Shown here: one piece after another, positions 1 through 11,059 of the stretch
Position numbering within the stretch: the first letter of the stretch is position 1
How the letters are laid out: every line of letters begins with the position of its first letter
DNA from: Rhodospirillaceae bacterium
Lineage (GTDB): Bacteria > Pseudomonadota > Alphaproteobacteria > UBA8366 > GCA-2717185
Reading direction: 5' to 3'
Assembly: GCA_002717185.1 (NCBI GenBank)
Contig: PBDC01000036.1
Span: 1-45,990 of the forward strand
DNA length: 45,990 nt
The notes under the pieces: generated by a model
What the model was told of the DNA's origin: nothing
The model's database searches: none
The model's input: only the letters and a program-made list of their open reading frames with translations
Translations under genes and position numbers: made by a program

Positions 1-182
1 TGATTTTTTAAATGCGTCAAATCATCTGGACTAGTTATTTCAAAAAGATTTTGGTTAGTCAGATCGAGTTCCAGAAGATCTGCCTCAATTTTCTTTACTC
101 CACCAACGTAATTCTTCATCGACTTTTCCGACAGATCGGTACTTAACTCCATCCATTTCTTGAATTCGATCATAACATTCAT
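1..182 (-). CDS. Partial gene, N-terminus of a possible restriction-type nuclease
   Basis: An open frame runs leftward from an ATG at 182 (alternative in-frame ATG at 173) to the window edge without a stop, giving 60 codons. The product starts MNVMIEFKKWM and continues with LSEKSMKNYVGGVKKIEADL and LFEITSPDDL. This pattern (a short basic start, then S-x-K/I-Y-x-x-x-V-x-x-I and an L-F-E-I segment) resembles the small N-terminal helical domain of several HNH or Mrr-like restriction endonucleases; that is recalled family knowledge, not a search result. It begins 39 bases after the guaA stop on the same strand. Its base composition is clearly AT-richer than guaA, which fits an acquired gene. The catalytic part lies outside the window, so the nuclease assignment is only a suggestion. 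Confidence 0.5.
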   Translation of the reverse strand, partial: MNVMIEFKKWMELSTDLSEKSMKNYVGGVKKIEADLLELDLTNQNLFEITSPDDLTHLKN

Positions 183-221
183 AAAAAACGCCTAAACTAT
201 TGATATTAAACAATAATTCAA

Positions 222-1768
222 TCACTCCCACTCTATTGTTCCCGGCGGCTTACTGGTTACATCATACGTCACCCGATTAATGCCACGGACCTCGTTGATA
301 ATCCGATTAGCAGTACGCCCTAGAAATTCATGATCAAAGGGATAGTAATCCGCCGTCATGCCGTCGGTTGAAATGACAGCACGGAGCGCACAGGCGTAGT
401 CATAGGTCCGGTCGTCACCCATGACGCCAACGGTGCGAACCGGCAGCAGGACCGCGAAGGCCTGCCATATCGTATCGTAGAGCCCGGCTTTACGGATCTC
501 CTCAATATATATCGCGTCAGCCTGTCGCAGAATATCGAGTTTCTCACGCGTGATGCCGCCTGGCAGGCGAATTGCCAAGCCCGGGCCCGGGAAGGGATGG
601 CGGCCAACGACGTCCTCAGGCAGTCTAAGCTCTCGCCCCAGATCCCGGACCTCATCTTTGAACAATTCACGTAAAGGCTCAACCAACTGCATGTTCATGC
701 GTTCCGGCAGGCCACCGACGTTATGGTGCGACTTGATGGTGACACTGGGACCACCGGTAAACGACACAGACTCGATGACGTCAGGGTATAGTGTTCCCTG
801 AGCTAGGAAATTGGCTCCACCGATCTTCGCCGCTTCTTCTTCGAAGACTTCTATAAACAGTCGGCCAATAATCTTACGCTTCTCTTCCGGATCGTCCTTG
901 CCTTCCAACTCTCCAATGAACAAGTCGCTTGCGTCGCGATGCACCAGCTTAATATTGAAACGGTCGCGGAAGGTCTCAACCACCTGTTCCGCCTCACCTT
1001 TACGCAACAGGCCGTGATCTACAAAGATACAGGTTAACTGATCGCCAATCGCCTCGTGGATCAGCACAGCAGCGACGGACGAATCAACACCGCCAGACAG
1101 CCCGCAGATAACATTACCGTCACCGACTTGATCCTGGATCTTCGCGATTTCTTCCTCGCGGAAATTGGCCATCGTCCAATCGCCCTCGCACCCCGCGATC
1201 TTGTGTACAAAATTAGCAAGCAACTTAGCGCCATCCGGCGTATGCACCACTTCTGGATGGAATTGCACGCCGTAAAATTTACGCTCCTCGTTGGCGATGG
1301 CAGCAAAGGGAGAACTATCGGATATCGCGACCGTTTTAAATCCCTCGGGGGCAGACATGATTTTGTCGCCATGGCTCATCCATACTTGATGTTTCTGCCC
1401 GGGTGACCAGACGCCATCGAACAGAGCGCAGTCCTCCGTCACTTCGACGAAGGCACGGCCGAACTCTCGTTCGTTAGACGGTTCAACCGCAGCACCCAGT
1501 TGCGCGCACATGGTTTGCTCACCGTAGCAGATGCCGAGTACGGGCAAACCCATATCAAACAGACAATCGGGCGCGCGCGGCGTATCGGTGTGATGGACCG
1601 ATGCCGGCCCGCCGGAGAGGATCACGCCCTGTGGCCCAAAACTCTCGATACTGCTCTCAGTGACCTTGTTGAAAGGATGGATCTCGCAATAGACCCCAGT
1701 TTCACGTACGCGCCGCGCGATCAACTGCGTCACCTGGCTCCCAAAATCGACAATCAATACACGGTCTG

Positions 1769-1772
<4 letters not shown>
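222..1772 (-). CDS. guaA: GMP synthase (glutamine-hydrolysing)
   Basis: Converts XMP to GMP with glutamine and ATP, the last step of de novo GMP synthesis, in the cytoplasm. The 516 residues match the usual length. Residues 1 to about 195 are the class I glutamine amidotransferase domain with nucleophile Cys82 in GICYGE and the catalytic pair His172 and Glu174 in FHPE. The ATP pyrophosphatase domain carries the P-loop SGGVDS at 226-231, and the C-terminal dimerisation domain ends in PPGTIEWE, as in other GuaA proteins. Its ATG overlaps the stop of the upstream GNAT gene by 4 bases, so translation is probably coupled. It is the last gene of guaB-GNAT-guaA. Confidence 0.98.
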
Positions 1773-3891
<2,119 letters not shown>

Positions 3892-3964
3892 TTACATACA
3901 TTTTCTCAATTAAGGCTTTGAAATGACACCTTCTGATACACGAATGGCAATTTTATAGATGGAT

Positions 3965-4669
3965 TCACAGTTCGCGATAGGCCCGATACCCAACAGCAAC
4001 CACATACATTTCCGCCGATTCCTTACGGCTTGCCCCAGGCTTTGCGTGTGCAACCTTGACGAAGTCACGGCGGAGCCGAGTTAACAGGTCGCGTTCGGTC
4101 CCTCCCTGAAGCACCTTGGCAACAAAGGTTCCGCCAGGCGCCAGCACTAAATCGGCAAAATCAAGTGCGGTTTCAATCAGACCGACGATGCGAAGGTGGT
4201 CCGTCGCCGCATGGCCAGTCGAGGAAGCGGCCATGTCGGATAAAACCACGTCCGCATGCCCGCGCAAAGCAGCGATCAAATCCTGCTCTGTCACCTCTTC
4301 GCGCATATCGCCAGTCAGCAATGTAGCACCGACAATCGGCTCGATGGGAGTAATGTCAATCCCGACGACACGTCCTGCCGAACCAGCCCGCTCCAGCGAT
4401 ACCTGTGTCCAGCCACCGGGCGCGGCACCTAGGTCGGCAATACGTGCGCCGGTGCGTAGGAATTTGAACTTGTCGTCTAGTTCGATCAGCTTAAAAGCCG
4501 CTCGGCTGCGGTAGCCACGTCGCTTCGCCTCCGCAACATAGGGGTCGTTAAGCTGACGTTCGAGCCATCGCCGCGAGGATGCCTTGCGCCCCTTTCCCTT
4601 TTTCAGTTTTACCGCCTTATGACGGCCAACTGAGACATCGCCGCGACCGGGTTTCCTAAGCTTCGGCAC
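3965..4669 (-). CDS. rlmE: 23S rRNA (uridine-2'-O-)-methyltransferase RlmE (FtsJ/RrmJ)
   Basis: Methylates the 2'-O of U2552 in the A loop of 23S rRNA in the assembled 50S subunit. The 234 residues show a basic N-terminus, the RSRAAFKL segment with Lys60, the SAM-binding motif ADLGAAPGGWTQ (78-89), VLSDMAAS with Asp145, KVLQGG with Lys185, and Glu220 in KESAEMY. Lys60-Asp145-Lys185-Glu220 has the same spacing as the K-D-K-E tetrad of E. coli RrmJ. The N-terminus is about 20 residues longer than in E. coli and lysine/arginine rich, common in alphaproteobacteria. Its start lies inside the end of the ppx/gppA gene (14-base overlap), so the two are probably one transcript. Confidence 0.96.
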   Translation of the reverse strand: MPKLRKPGRGDVSVGRHKAVKLKKGKGRKASSRRWLERQLNDPYVAEAKRRGYRSRAAFKLIELDDKFKFLRTGARIADLGAAPGGWTQVSLERAGSAGRVVGIDITPIEPIVGATLLTGDMREEVTEQDLIAALRGHADVVLSDMAASSTGHAATDHLRIVGLIETALDFADLVLAPGGTFVAKVLQGGTERDLLTRLRRDFVKVAHAKPGASRKESAEMYVVAVGYRAYREL

Positions 4670-5723
4670 GGCCCAAATTTTCCCGATCCGCCGCAGCCAT
4701 CAGTTCAAACAAGATACCTTCGCGCAAGCCTCGGTCAGCGACCCGCAACTGACCAACCGGCCAGCGCCGGCACATCGCCTCAAGTATCGCACAGCCGGCA
4801 ACCACAAGGTCAGCACGGTCTTCACCTATACAGGGATGGCTTGCACGCTCGGCACAGTGCATTCGGCGTAACTTGTCACTGATTTGCTTAATCGACGCAA
4901 ACCCCAGATAGGCCCCGTCGACCTGCGAACGGTCATAGCGCGGCAAGTCAAGAAACACGCCGGTAAGCGTCGTGACGGTTCCCGACGTTCCCACTATCTG
5001 CAACTCACCACGCTCTGCCAATCCAGCGATATCATTACGGTCGCAGAATGGTGCCAGGAAACGATCGATGTCTTCAATCATCGTATAATAGCTTTCATGC
5101 GAAAGTGAACCACTGCCATAACGTTCGCTTAAATTCACGACCCCATACGGCATCGACATCCATCCATCGTCACGCACCGCACAACCGCCATCACCACACA
5201 ATTGCTCCGTATCGATTACAATCACCTCAGTGCTGCCGCCGCCGATATCGAATACCAGGGCATAACGTTTTTCCGGCTCAAACAAAGGTACGCATCCCCT
5301 CAGCGCAAGCCGAGCTTCCTCATCGGCTGAAATAATCTCAAGATGTAATCCGGTTTCCTTCACAACTTGGTCCAAAAAACCCGCGCTGTTAACAGCGCGA
5401 CGGCAAGCATCAGTCGCCACGAGACGGGCCCGGTCGACTTTGTGGCGACGCATCTTCGCGGCGCAAATTTGCAACGCTTCGATAGTTCGCGACATCGCCA
5501 CATCAGTGAGCGACCCCAATTTCCCCATACCCTCACCTAACCGCACAATTCGGGAAAAGGCGTCAATCACCTGAAAACTGTCGCCGGAAGGACGCGCAAC
5601 AAGAAGCCGGCAATTATTGGTACCTAGGTCGATCGCAGCAAAGGTATGAGGATGACGAAGCTTAACCTCGCCATTCCTGCGCTCCACATCACGACGCCAG
5701 CGCGGCTTAACGTACGCCACCAT
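4656..5723 (-). CDS. Ppx/GppA family phosphatase
   Basis: A 355-residue member of the exopolyphosphatase/guanosine pentaphosphatase family in the ASKHA (actin-like ATPase) fold. The two phosphate-binding loops are plain: AAIDLGTNNCRLLVA (29-43) and FDIGGGSTEVIVID (158-171). ISADEEARL (131-139) holds the glutamate expected for catalysis. It lacks the long C-terminal HD-like extension of E. coli Ppx and GppA, so this is the short form common in alphaproteobacteria, where it is usually next to rlmE as here. Whether polyphosphate or pppGpp is the substrate cannot be decided from sequence. It overlaps rlmE by 14 bases. Confidence 0.93.
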   Translation of the reverse strand: MVAYVKPRWRRDVERRNGEVKLRHPHTFAAIDLGTNNCRLLVARPSGDSFQVIDAFSRIVRLGEGMGKLGSLTDVAMSRTIEALQICAAKMRRHKVDRARLVATDACRRAVNSAGFLDQVVKETGLHLEIISADEEARLALRGCVPLFEPEKRYALVFDIGGGSTEVIVIDTEQLCGDGGCAVRDDGWMSMPYGVVNLSERYGSGSLSHESYYTMIEDIDRFLAPFCDRNDIAGLAERGELQIVGTSGTVTTLTGVFLDLPRYDRSQVDGAYLGFASIKQISDKLRRMHCAERASHPCIGEDRADLVVAGCAILEAMCRRWPVGQLRVADRGLREGILFELMAAADRENLGRAEA

Positions 5724-5930
5724 CGCCTCCTCAGCTGTTCATCGTGTTATTAGGCATCCCGCCGCATACACGCCGAAACTGCCCTATTTTTCACCTAACT
5801 AAACATATCCGATACGACAGGGCGCACCAAATTTACACACTTAATAAGCTCTCGATAAACGCCCGAAACGCTACACAAATCCGATCTGCTGTGATAAAGA
5901 GCGCCCCTTCCCGTCTTTCCTGTACGGGGG

Positions 5931-6004
5931 TGGGGATTGGTGTAACGGTAACACGCTTGACTCTGAATCAAGTATTATAGGTTCAAATCCTATATCCCCA
6001 GCCA
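5931..6004 (+). tRNA. tRNA-Gln (anticodon CUG)
   Basis: A complete 74-base cloverleaf with encoded CCA. The acceptor stem is TGGGGAT/ATCCCCA, the anticodon stem CTTGA/TCAAG with the 7-base loop CTCTGAA (anticodon CTG), and the T arm ATAGG-TTCAAAT-CCTAT. The U1-A72 pair and discriminator G73 are glutamine identity elements. It is on the plus strand between two minus-strand operons, so it must have its own promoter, which I could not place with confidence. No integrase or duplicated 3' end that would mark an attachment site is visible nearby. Confidence 0.97.
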
Positions 6005-6028
6005 GTTTCTACGGCGCAGAATGCACCG

Positions 6029-6784
6029 CTACAGATTTCCGAGAAACGCCGCCATAGCCGTATTTACGGCCCTGGGTTGCTCAACGTTAACACCATGGCC
6101 GGCCCCGGGCACTTCGACGTAGACCGCACCTGGAATGCGGTCACCCATGTAACGTGCACCGTCTACAAATGGCTTATCGTTATCGCCACAGATGACAAGA
6201 GTTGGGACGGAAATAGCCTTCAAGCTATCCATCACTCGGGAATCTACCTGGCTTAGGATGCCACGCGCAGCTTGTGCCAAACCCTTAGCCGAACTCTGCA
6301 CACTTTCGCCGACTTCAGCGCCTCCTCCAAGCGCCGCCAATCCGCCCTCCTCCAGAGTGCGCGCTCGGCGCTCGGTCCGTTCGTTCCAAGCTAGGCGAGG
6401 CTCGTCGCGGCGGTAGCCCGGTCCGCAGCCCTGCAGCACCAGAGCCTTCACTCGGTCAGGGTGGGCAACATTAAAAGATAGAGACATGAAGCCCCCCAGC
6501 GAATGCCCCCCGATTACAGCCTGATCGATCTTCAAATGATCGAGCAGAGCTGCCATATCATCATCGGTCAACGCCTGACTATAATAAGTCGAACCGTCCG
6601 GACATTCAGTTCGTCCGTGCCCTCGCATATCCCATGGGATCAAGCGGTATCTATCTTGAAATTCCTCAACCTGCCCGCGCCACATTCCAGTCGACGCGCC
6701 GAATCCATGGGTGAGCAAAACCGGCGTGCCGGCCCCACTGTCTTCGTAATAAAGACGAACGTCTCCGCGATCCAAATAGGGCAT
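6029..6784 (-). CDS. Alpha/beta hydrolase
   Basis: A 251-residue alpha/beta-hydrolase of the epoxide hydrolase/3-oxoadipate enol-lactonase type. The oxyanion segment THGFGAS (25-31), the nucleophile elbow GHSLGG with Ser95, acid Asp203 in CGDNDKP and His230 in GAGHGV form the triad. The ATG at 6784 is preferred over an in-frame start at 6826 because AGGGGAG lies 8 bases upstream and the gene then begins right after the nitroreductase stop at 6786, giving a compact operon. The substrate is not predictable. It is the last gene of the DMT-MFS-nitroreductase-hydrolase set. Confidence 0.9.
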   Translation of the reverse strand: MPYLDRGDVRLYYEDSGAGTPVLLTHGFGASTGMWRGQVEEFQDRYRLIPWDMRGHGRTECPDGSTYYSQALTDDDMAALLDHLKIDQAVIGGHSLGGFMSLSFNVAHPDRVKALVLQGCGPGYRRDEPRLAWNERTERRARTLEEGGLAALGGGAEVGESVQSSAKGLAQAARGILSQVDSRVMDSLKAISVPTLVICGDNDKPFVDGARYMGDRIPGAVYVEVPGAGHGVNVEQPRAVNTAMAAFLGNL

Positions 6785-6785
6785 G

Positions 6786-7466
6786 CTAGTTCTCCCCTTG
6801 CAGTTTCTCGAAGGCTGCGCCGTCAAAGCTCTCGCAAGTAGCGATCTCTCCTACGGATAAGCGGCGTAGTTTTGTCAATTGCTTCACCGGCTTACCCAAG
6901 GGTACGACAGCGCAGACACCGAAATTGTCAGGAATGGCGAGCAGTTCACGCATTGCCGGTTCCTGCGTCACCGCTAGCGTCGTTATGCTCCCGCCATATC
7001 CCGCCTGCCTTGCCAACAGCAACACGTTCCAGACAAAGGGATAGATTGACGCGCCACTGATAATACCGATCCGGTCGAGATACTGATCGACCGAAGCCAC
7101 CACTTTTAAATCGACTAGAAAAACGAGCACAACTGATGCCGTTTTGAAAGGTTCGGTCAGTAACGATGCCGGTTCGGTCGCTTCGATTTCAGCATCCGAC
7201 ACCTTCATTGGGACCACGGCATTCCATGGGTTTTCACCAGCCTTAACCTGAGCGACGTATCGTTTAGCAGCTGGAATATTAAGATCGGAGATGCAGTCCT
7301 TGGTTGCCTGATCGCGAACAATGATGACACGGTTGCCCTGGCGGTTGCCGCCGCTGGGCGCAAAGCGAGCCGTCTCCAGAATATCGTATAATATTTCGTC
7401 GGGAAGCTCTTCGCCGGTGTAGTCACGTGCCGCAAACGTCGTCCGAATTGTATCATTCAGTTCCAT
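6786..7466 (-). CDS. Nitroreductase family protein
   Basis: A 226-residue FMN-dependent NAD(P)H oxidoreductase of the nitroreductase superfamily. The N-terminal TIRTTFAARDYTGEELP segment with its conserved arginine, the following ARFAPSGGNRQGNRVIIV stretch that binds FMN, and the late GYGGSITTL segment are all characteristic. The ATG at 7466 is chosen because the product then begins at the conserved helix and GGAGGG lies about 10 bases upstream; the frame is open to 7517. It is 57 bases after the MFS gene and one base before the hydrolase. It could act on nitro compounds, quinones or enals; the neighbouring exporters suggest detoxification, which is inference. Confidence 0.9.
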   Translation of the reverse strand: MELNDTIRTTFAARDYTGEELPDEILYDILETARFAPSGGNRQGNRVIIVRDQATKDCISDLNIPAAKRYVAQVKAGENPWNAVVPMKVSDAEIEATEPASLLTEPFKTASVVLVFLVDLKVVASVDQYLDRIGIISGASIYPFVWNVLLLARQAGYGGSITTLAVTQEPAMRELLAIPDNFGVCAVVPLGKPVKQLTKLRRLSVGEIATCESFDGAAFEKLQGEN

Positions 7467-7523
7467 GTTAACCCGTCCCTCCCGCATTTCCCGTCTAACA
7501 AGTGTAACGGTAATCAATCGCTT

Positions 7524-8942
7524 CTATCCAGGTGGGTCGTGACGATAGATGAAGACCGGGATCACCGCCAGGAGCGCTAGCACCGCGAAGCTAATATTGA
7601 CCCCATAAACCCAGTGCATAGCGCGCACCACTTCGGCAACGCTTGAATCATCAGCCAACCCGGCCATCGCGGCTATCATGCCAGTCAGCGCGGCACCGAA
7701 GGAGATACCAATATTCCGTATCGTCTGCACTGAGATCCCTGCAAGTTGTTTGTCTGCCTCTGTGGCGGCATTTATCACTCTTTGCATTGCCGGGATATTG
7801 ATTAAACCCATACCAAATCCGCTGAGGCCAAGACAGCCAGCGATCATCGCCAGAGGACCATGCTCGAGGGACAGTGCGATGCCAACTGATGCCATCAGCA
7901 TACACAGTAGGCCGGCCGCTATAAGGTAGGGCTCCGCATTCTGTTTAATCCCCGAAAGGGCCAGCGCGGAAACCGTCCACATCATCGATTGCGCCGCCAG
8001 GATGTAGCCCGCGTTAAGCGGCGCGACGCCATGTAATAATTGCAGATAGTAGGTTGTATAGGTGTTGTGCGCAGTAAGGACGATGCTAACAAGAAATAAT
8101 ACCCAATAGCCTGCCCCAAGTTGGCTCATTATTGTGGTGATGCCGCGCGGGAACATGTTGTGCACCGAGCGCGCATCGCGGCGGAACGCAACAGCGGCAA
8201 ATACCACAGCCAGTCCGAATAGTCCGATGCGCGATGGGTCCTGTTTGGCGAGTGACGTTGCGCTCATCAACAACACCGACAGGGTGAGCATAGCCAATCG
8301 CCATATCGGCAAATCAGAAAGTTTACCCTTCCCTTTTTCCCCATCCACATAGCGCCAGGCCAGCACGGCGAAGATCAGCGCGAAACCCATCATCGCCAAA
8401 AAGGACCCTCGCCACAGTCCAGGTTCCGCAAAGAAACCACCGAACGCGGGACCGGCTAGCGTCCCAATCCCCCAGATACAGGAAACAATAGCCAGCACCC
8501 GGCTGCGCAAATTATGCGGGTAAAGTACCGCGACCAGACCATAGGCTATCGAAGCGACAGCGCCGCCACCGATCCCCTGTACCAAGCGAAAGGCGACCAC
8601 GCTTGGCATGTCCCAGGCAAACCCGTTACCCAAAAGACCTGCCGCCATGAGCAATCCCGATCCGGCATAGACCCGACGCATGCCATAGGCATTACTGACT
8701 GGGCCGGCACTAGCTGCACCGATAATCGAACCAACGGCGAACAGCGAGAAAGCCCAAGTGTAGAAATCGAGGCCACCAAGATCAGCAACGACGGTCGGCA
8801 TGATCGTCGAAACAACGAAATGGTTTATAGCGAAAACCGCCATGCCAAGATTAAGGATCAACGTGTAGACGCCGAGGCGACCTGTGAAAATGTTACGCCA
8901 GCGCCCCGGTCCATCTTCCGTTTGACCGGTCACCCTCGTCAT
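7524..8942 (-). CDS. MFS transporter (drug/proton antiporter type)
   Basis: A 472-residue polytopic inner-membrane protein with repeated hydrophobic segments from about residue 20 to the end. The loop 2-3 MFS signature region follows GPVSNAYGMRRVYAGSG, and a GGGAVASIAYGLVA stretch resembles drug-exporter motif C. The likely substrate is a small organic molecule moved by proton exchange. The ATG at 8942 overlaps the stop of the DMT gene by 4 bases; GGAGG is only one base away, so the GTG three codons further in could be the real start. The frame upstream to 9071 is not membrane-like and is left out. Confidence 0.88.
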   Translation of the reverse strand: MTRVTGQTEDGPGRWRNIFTGRLGVYTLILNLGMAVFAINHFVVSTIMPTVVADLGGLDFYTWAFSLFAVGSIIGAASAGPVSNAYGMRRVYAGSGLLMAAGLLGNGFAWDMPSVVAFRLVQGIGGGAVASIAYGLVAVLYPHNLRSRVLAIVSCIWGIGTLAGPAFGGFFAEPGLWRGSFLAMMGFALIFAVLAWRYVDGEKGKGKLSDLPIWRLAMLTLSVLLMSATSLAKQDPSRIGLFGLAVVFAAVAFRRDARSVHNMFPRGITTIMSQLGAGYWVLFLVSIVLTAHNTYTTYYLQLLHGVAPLNAGYILAAQSMMWTVSALALSGIKQNAEPYLIAAGLLCMLMASVGIALSLEHGPLAMIAGCLGLSGFGMGLINIPAMQRVINAATEADKQLAGISVQTIRNIGISFGAALTGMIAAMAGLADDSSVAEVVRAMHWVYGVNISFAVLALLAVIPVFIYRHDPPG

Positions 8943-9919
8943 GCCTCCGCCGCGGCGCGTTCCGCTGCAATTTTCTCGCGCCAGGCAACGAAGGCGCCGG
9001 CGCCCGCGATCATCACCATACCAAGGAAGGTGAGTGCGTCCGGTACGTGCCGCCAGAATACATAACCCCAAAAGGTCGCAAAAACGATGTAGCTGTAATC
9101 AAAAGGCGCAAGCCAGCTCGCTTCCGCGCTCTGATAAGCCCGTGCCAGCATCATATTGGCAGTCAAGTTCAAGCAGGAACAGGTTGCGATCAGCCCTACA
9201 ACCCACCAGGCTACGTCGTGCCATCCGGTTAGCAGATAGGGCCAGTCCGCCACACCCGAAGGCTCCATCAGAAAGGTGAATAACACCGTGCCAGCCACAC
9301 CAACCACAAGAAATGTAATCCCTACCCCAAAGGACAGGGTCACCGGCGATTCCTCCCGACACAGCCGCCGCGTGGTTAGGATCGTTCCAGCATAGCAAAG
9401 CGCCGCTCCGACAGGCATCAGCGACACCAGCTGGAACCCATCCGTGCCCGGCTTGAGGATTAGCAGTGTCCCGGTGAAGCCGATAATTATGGCCGCAATT
9501 CGCCGCGGCCCAACCTTCTCACCCAACAGTACTGAAGATAACAGCGCGACGAACAGCGGAAAAACGTAAAGTCCAGCCGCAATATCAGCGAGATTAAGAA
9601 AAGGCACACCGGCAAAAAAGCACAGCATTGCGCCAGCAAGAAACACACTGCGCATCGCTACGGCCCAGACCCTCTTCGGCCAAGGACAGTGCGTTCCCCA
9701 GACGATCCGCGTCAACAGGATCAGCAGAGTGAGGTTAATCGCCGCCCGGATCATCTGGAACTGCCAGAGGGAGACCGTATCGCTAGTCAATTTGACGATC
9801 GAATCCTGAAAACCGAGCATGAACAACGCGAATACCATCAGTGTCGCCGCGCGACCGGGCCGGTCCTCAGCCACGCCGCCTAGCAGGCTATGCCGCTCCG
9901 ATGTCTCATTTGTTCTCAC
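8939..9919 (-). CDS. DMT superfamily permease (EamA domain)
   Basis: A 326-residue inner-membrane protein with ten predicted hydrophobic segments in two EamA repeats of five. Typical features are FQDSIVKLTSD after the first segment, the conserved GFTGTLLILKPG at the end of the first repeat, and LLGEKVGPRRIAAI, the usual EamA loop with a glutamate. These permeases export metabolites or import small solutes; the substrate is unknown. The start is a GTG at 9919 behind a G-rich stretch. It is the first gene of the four-gene minus-strand operon and overlaps the MFS start by 4 bases. Confidence 0.88.
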   Translation of the reverse strand: MRTNETSERHSLLGGVAEDRPGRAATLMVFALFMLGFQDSIVKLTSDTVSLWQFQMIRAAINLTLLILLTRIVWGTHCPWPKRVWAVAMRSVFLAGAMLCFFAGVPFLNLADIAAGLYVFPLFVALLSSVLLGEKVGPRRIAAIIIGFTGTLLILKPGTDGFQLVSLMPVGAALCYAGTILTTRRLCREESPVTLSFGVGITFLVVGVAGTVLFTFLMEPSGVADWPYLLTGWHDVAWWVVGLIATCSCLNLTANMMLARAYQSAEASWLAPFDYSYIVFATFWGYVFWRHVPDALTFLGMVMIAGAGAFVAWREKIAAERAAAEA

Positions 9920-10555
9920 TCCACGCCCCCAACACCCAGTAACCTTGCACGCTTAGTCGCTTTTTGCCGTGTGTGCAAACGAGGAATTGAAGCGCAGGAG
10001 CCATACAGAACTTTGCGAATACCACATTGTCATCCTGATATAATCTGGCATCTAGGCTGCAAGATCTTCTGTCAGCTTTAAACCGTTAGACATAACATGA
10101 CCAAACGTCGGCGCTAATCGGGATGCCAGCCAAGCTGGCAATTCTGAACAACCATATACTCCCAAAATACAGTTGATATATTTGATATAAATCGTGTTTT
10201 CTACGCGCCAGTAAAGTTGGCGCCGACGGCACTCAACACTTCATCAAATTTGGCCAAATAGATTTCTATTTGCTTGCGGAAATTGCCGAATTCAATGCCG
10301 TCAAGCGGCAGCGGCGATGCCCGAGAAAACGCAATTTCCCCACATTGGTATTAGTTGTTGAAAAGTGAAGTTCTTTACCCAGGTCAGTTGGTTTGGACTA
10401 ACTCACGACACATTGCATACCGTTCTAAACGGTCCTGTCCCAGGTGATGATTAAGTAAAGGCTAACGGGTGCAACTACCCCACAAAACGCAGGCTAACGT
10501 ATAAAGGACGGAATTAAAGGTTGTATGTCATAACGAGTTTCCCAAGTCAGTAATC
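9920..10555. other. Intergenic region with a decayed RidA-like fragment
   Basis: 636 bases without an intact gene. It holds a RidA-like remnant (10201-10350, minus strand), a perfect 7-bp hairpin TGCCAGC-caa-GCTGGCA at 10124-10140 with no T-run on either side, an AT-rich stretch at about 10160-10198, and one copy of a 17-base element (10339-10355) that recurs at 11121-11137. The promoter of the secreted protein gene at 10556 should lie in the last 150 bases, but no clear -35/-10 pair was found. Confidence 0.6.
10201..10350 (-). pseudogene. Remnant of a RidA/YjgF/UK114-like protein
   Basis: On the minus strand an open stretch of 49 codons between stops reads like the middle of a RidA protein: an E-I-A-F-S segment, then S-P-L-P-L-D-G, then FRKQIEIYLAKFDEVLSAVG. 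This matches the family pattern (V-F-V-S-G-Q-x-P-L-D, then Q-x-x-x-x-L-x-N-x-x-x-V-L-x-A-A-G). The frame then ends at a TAG, so the C-terminal half that holds the catalytic arginine is missing, and a TAA blocks the frame on the N-terminal side. RidA hydrolyses reactive enamine/imine intermediates. The family call rests on pattern recall only. Confidence 0.45.
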
Positions 10556-11059
10556 ATGACATTGATGCCGACACATCGGTTCCTATTTGGTCTAATTTTT
10601 CTTGTGGGCCTTGTCCCCGCCAACGCCTTCGCGACGGGAAAAGAGGTATTCCTTTCCGGCATCATCGCGGATGAGGTCGTAGCCCGCGCGGTCGAGGCCG
10701 CCAACAATCTACTGCCAAAAGGCCGCCTACGCGACGGCTCATCTCTGGCACCCGTAACGCCGAAAGAGAGACTGCGCGGCGTCATTCCGCCCGAAAATGC
10801 GCACCATATCGTCAAGAGTGCCGCCGACTCCGCGCTGACCGAACATTGTGGGTTGGATTGGCGAAATTTGAGTTTTCGCCCGCTCATGCGGCGGGAGCGG
10901 CGGCTTGGCACCTGGTCCGATCGGCAACTCGCCTTTATCGGCATCCTGCACGGCTATGTGCAGGCTAACTATCGCGAACTGTTAAAAGCCCACCAGCGAT
11001 GCAGCGAGATGCACAAACAAGCTATAGTAGAATTTTTTGCGCGCAAGAAACAGCGGTGA
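10556..11059 (+). CDS. Secreted hypothetical protein
   Basis: A 167-residue protein with a clear Sec signal peptide: a short basic start, a hydrophobic core FLFGLIFLVGLV, and a signal peptidase I site after Ala26 (ANAFA-TG). The mature part is about 141 residues, basic and helical looking, with a conserved-looking middle (VIPPENAHHIVKSAAD) and two cysteines, one in EHCGLDW and one in HQRCSEM, that could form a disulfide in the periplasm. I do not recognise a family. Codon use is ordinary and both flanks are remnant-bearing intergenic DNA, so it stands alone. A 17-base direct repeat lies on either side of it (10339-10355 and 11121-11137). Confidence 0.75.
   Translation: MTLMPTHRFLFGLIFLVGLVPANAFATGKEVFLSGIIADEVVARAVEAANNLLPKGRLRDGSSLAPVTPKERLRGVIPPENAHHIVKSAADSALTEHCGLDWRNLSFRPLMRRERRLGTWSDRQLAFIGILHGYVQANYRELLKAHQRCSEMHKQAIVEFFARKKQR

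Noticed and set aside
5931..6004. tRNA-Gln as an island attachment site
   Set aside because: No integrase gene, no repeated tRNA 3' end and no composition break were found on either side.
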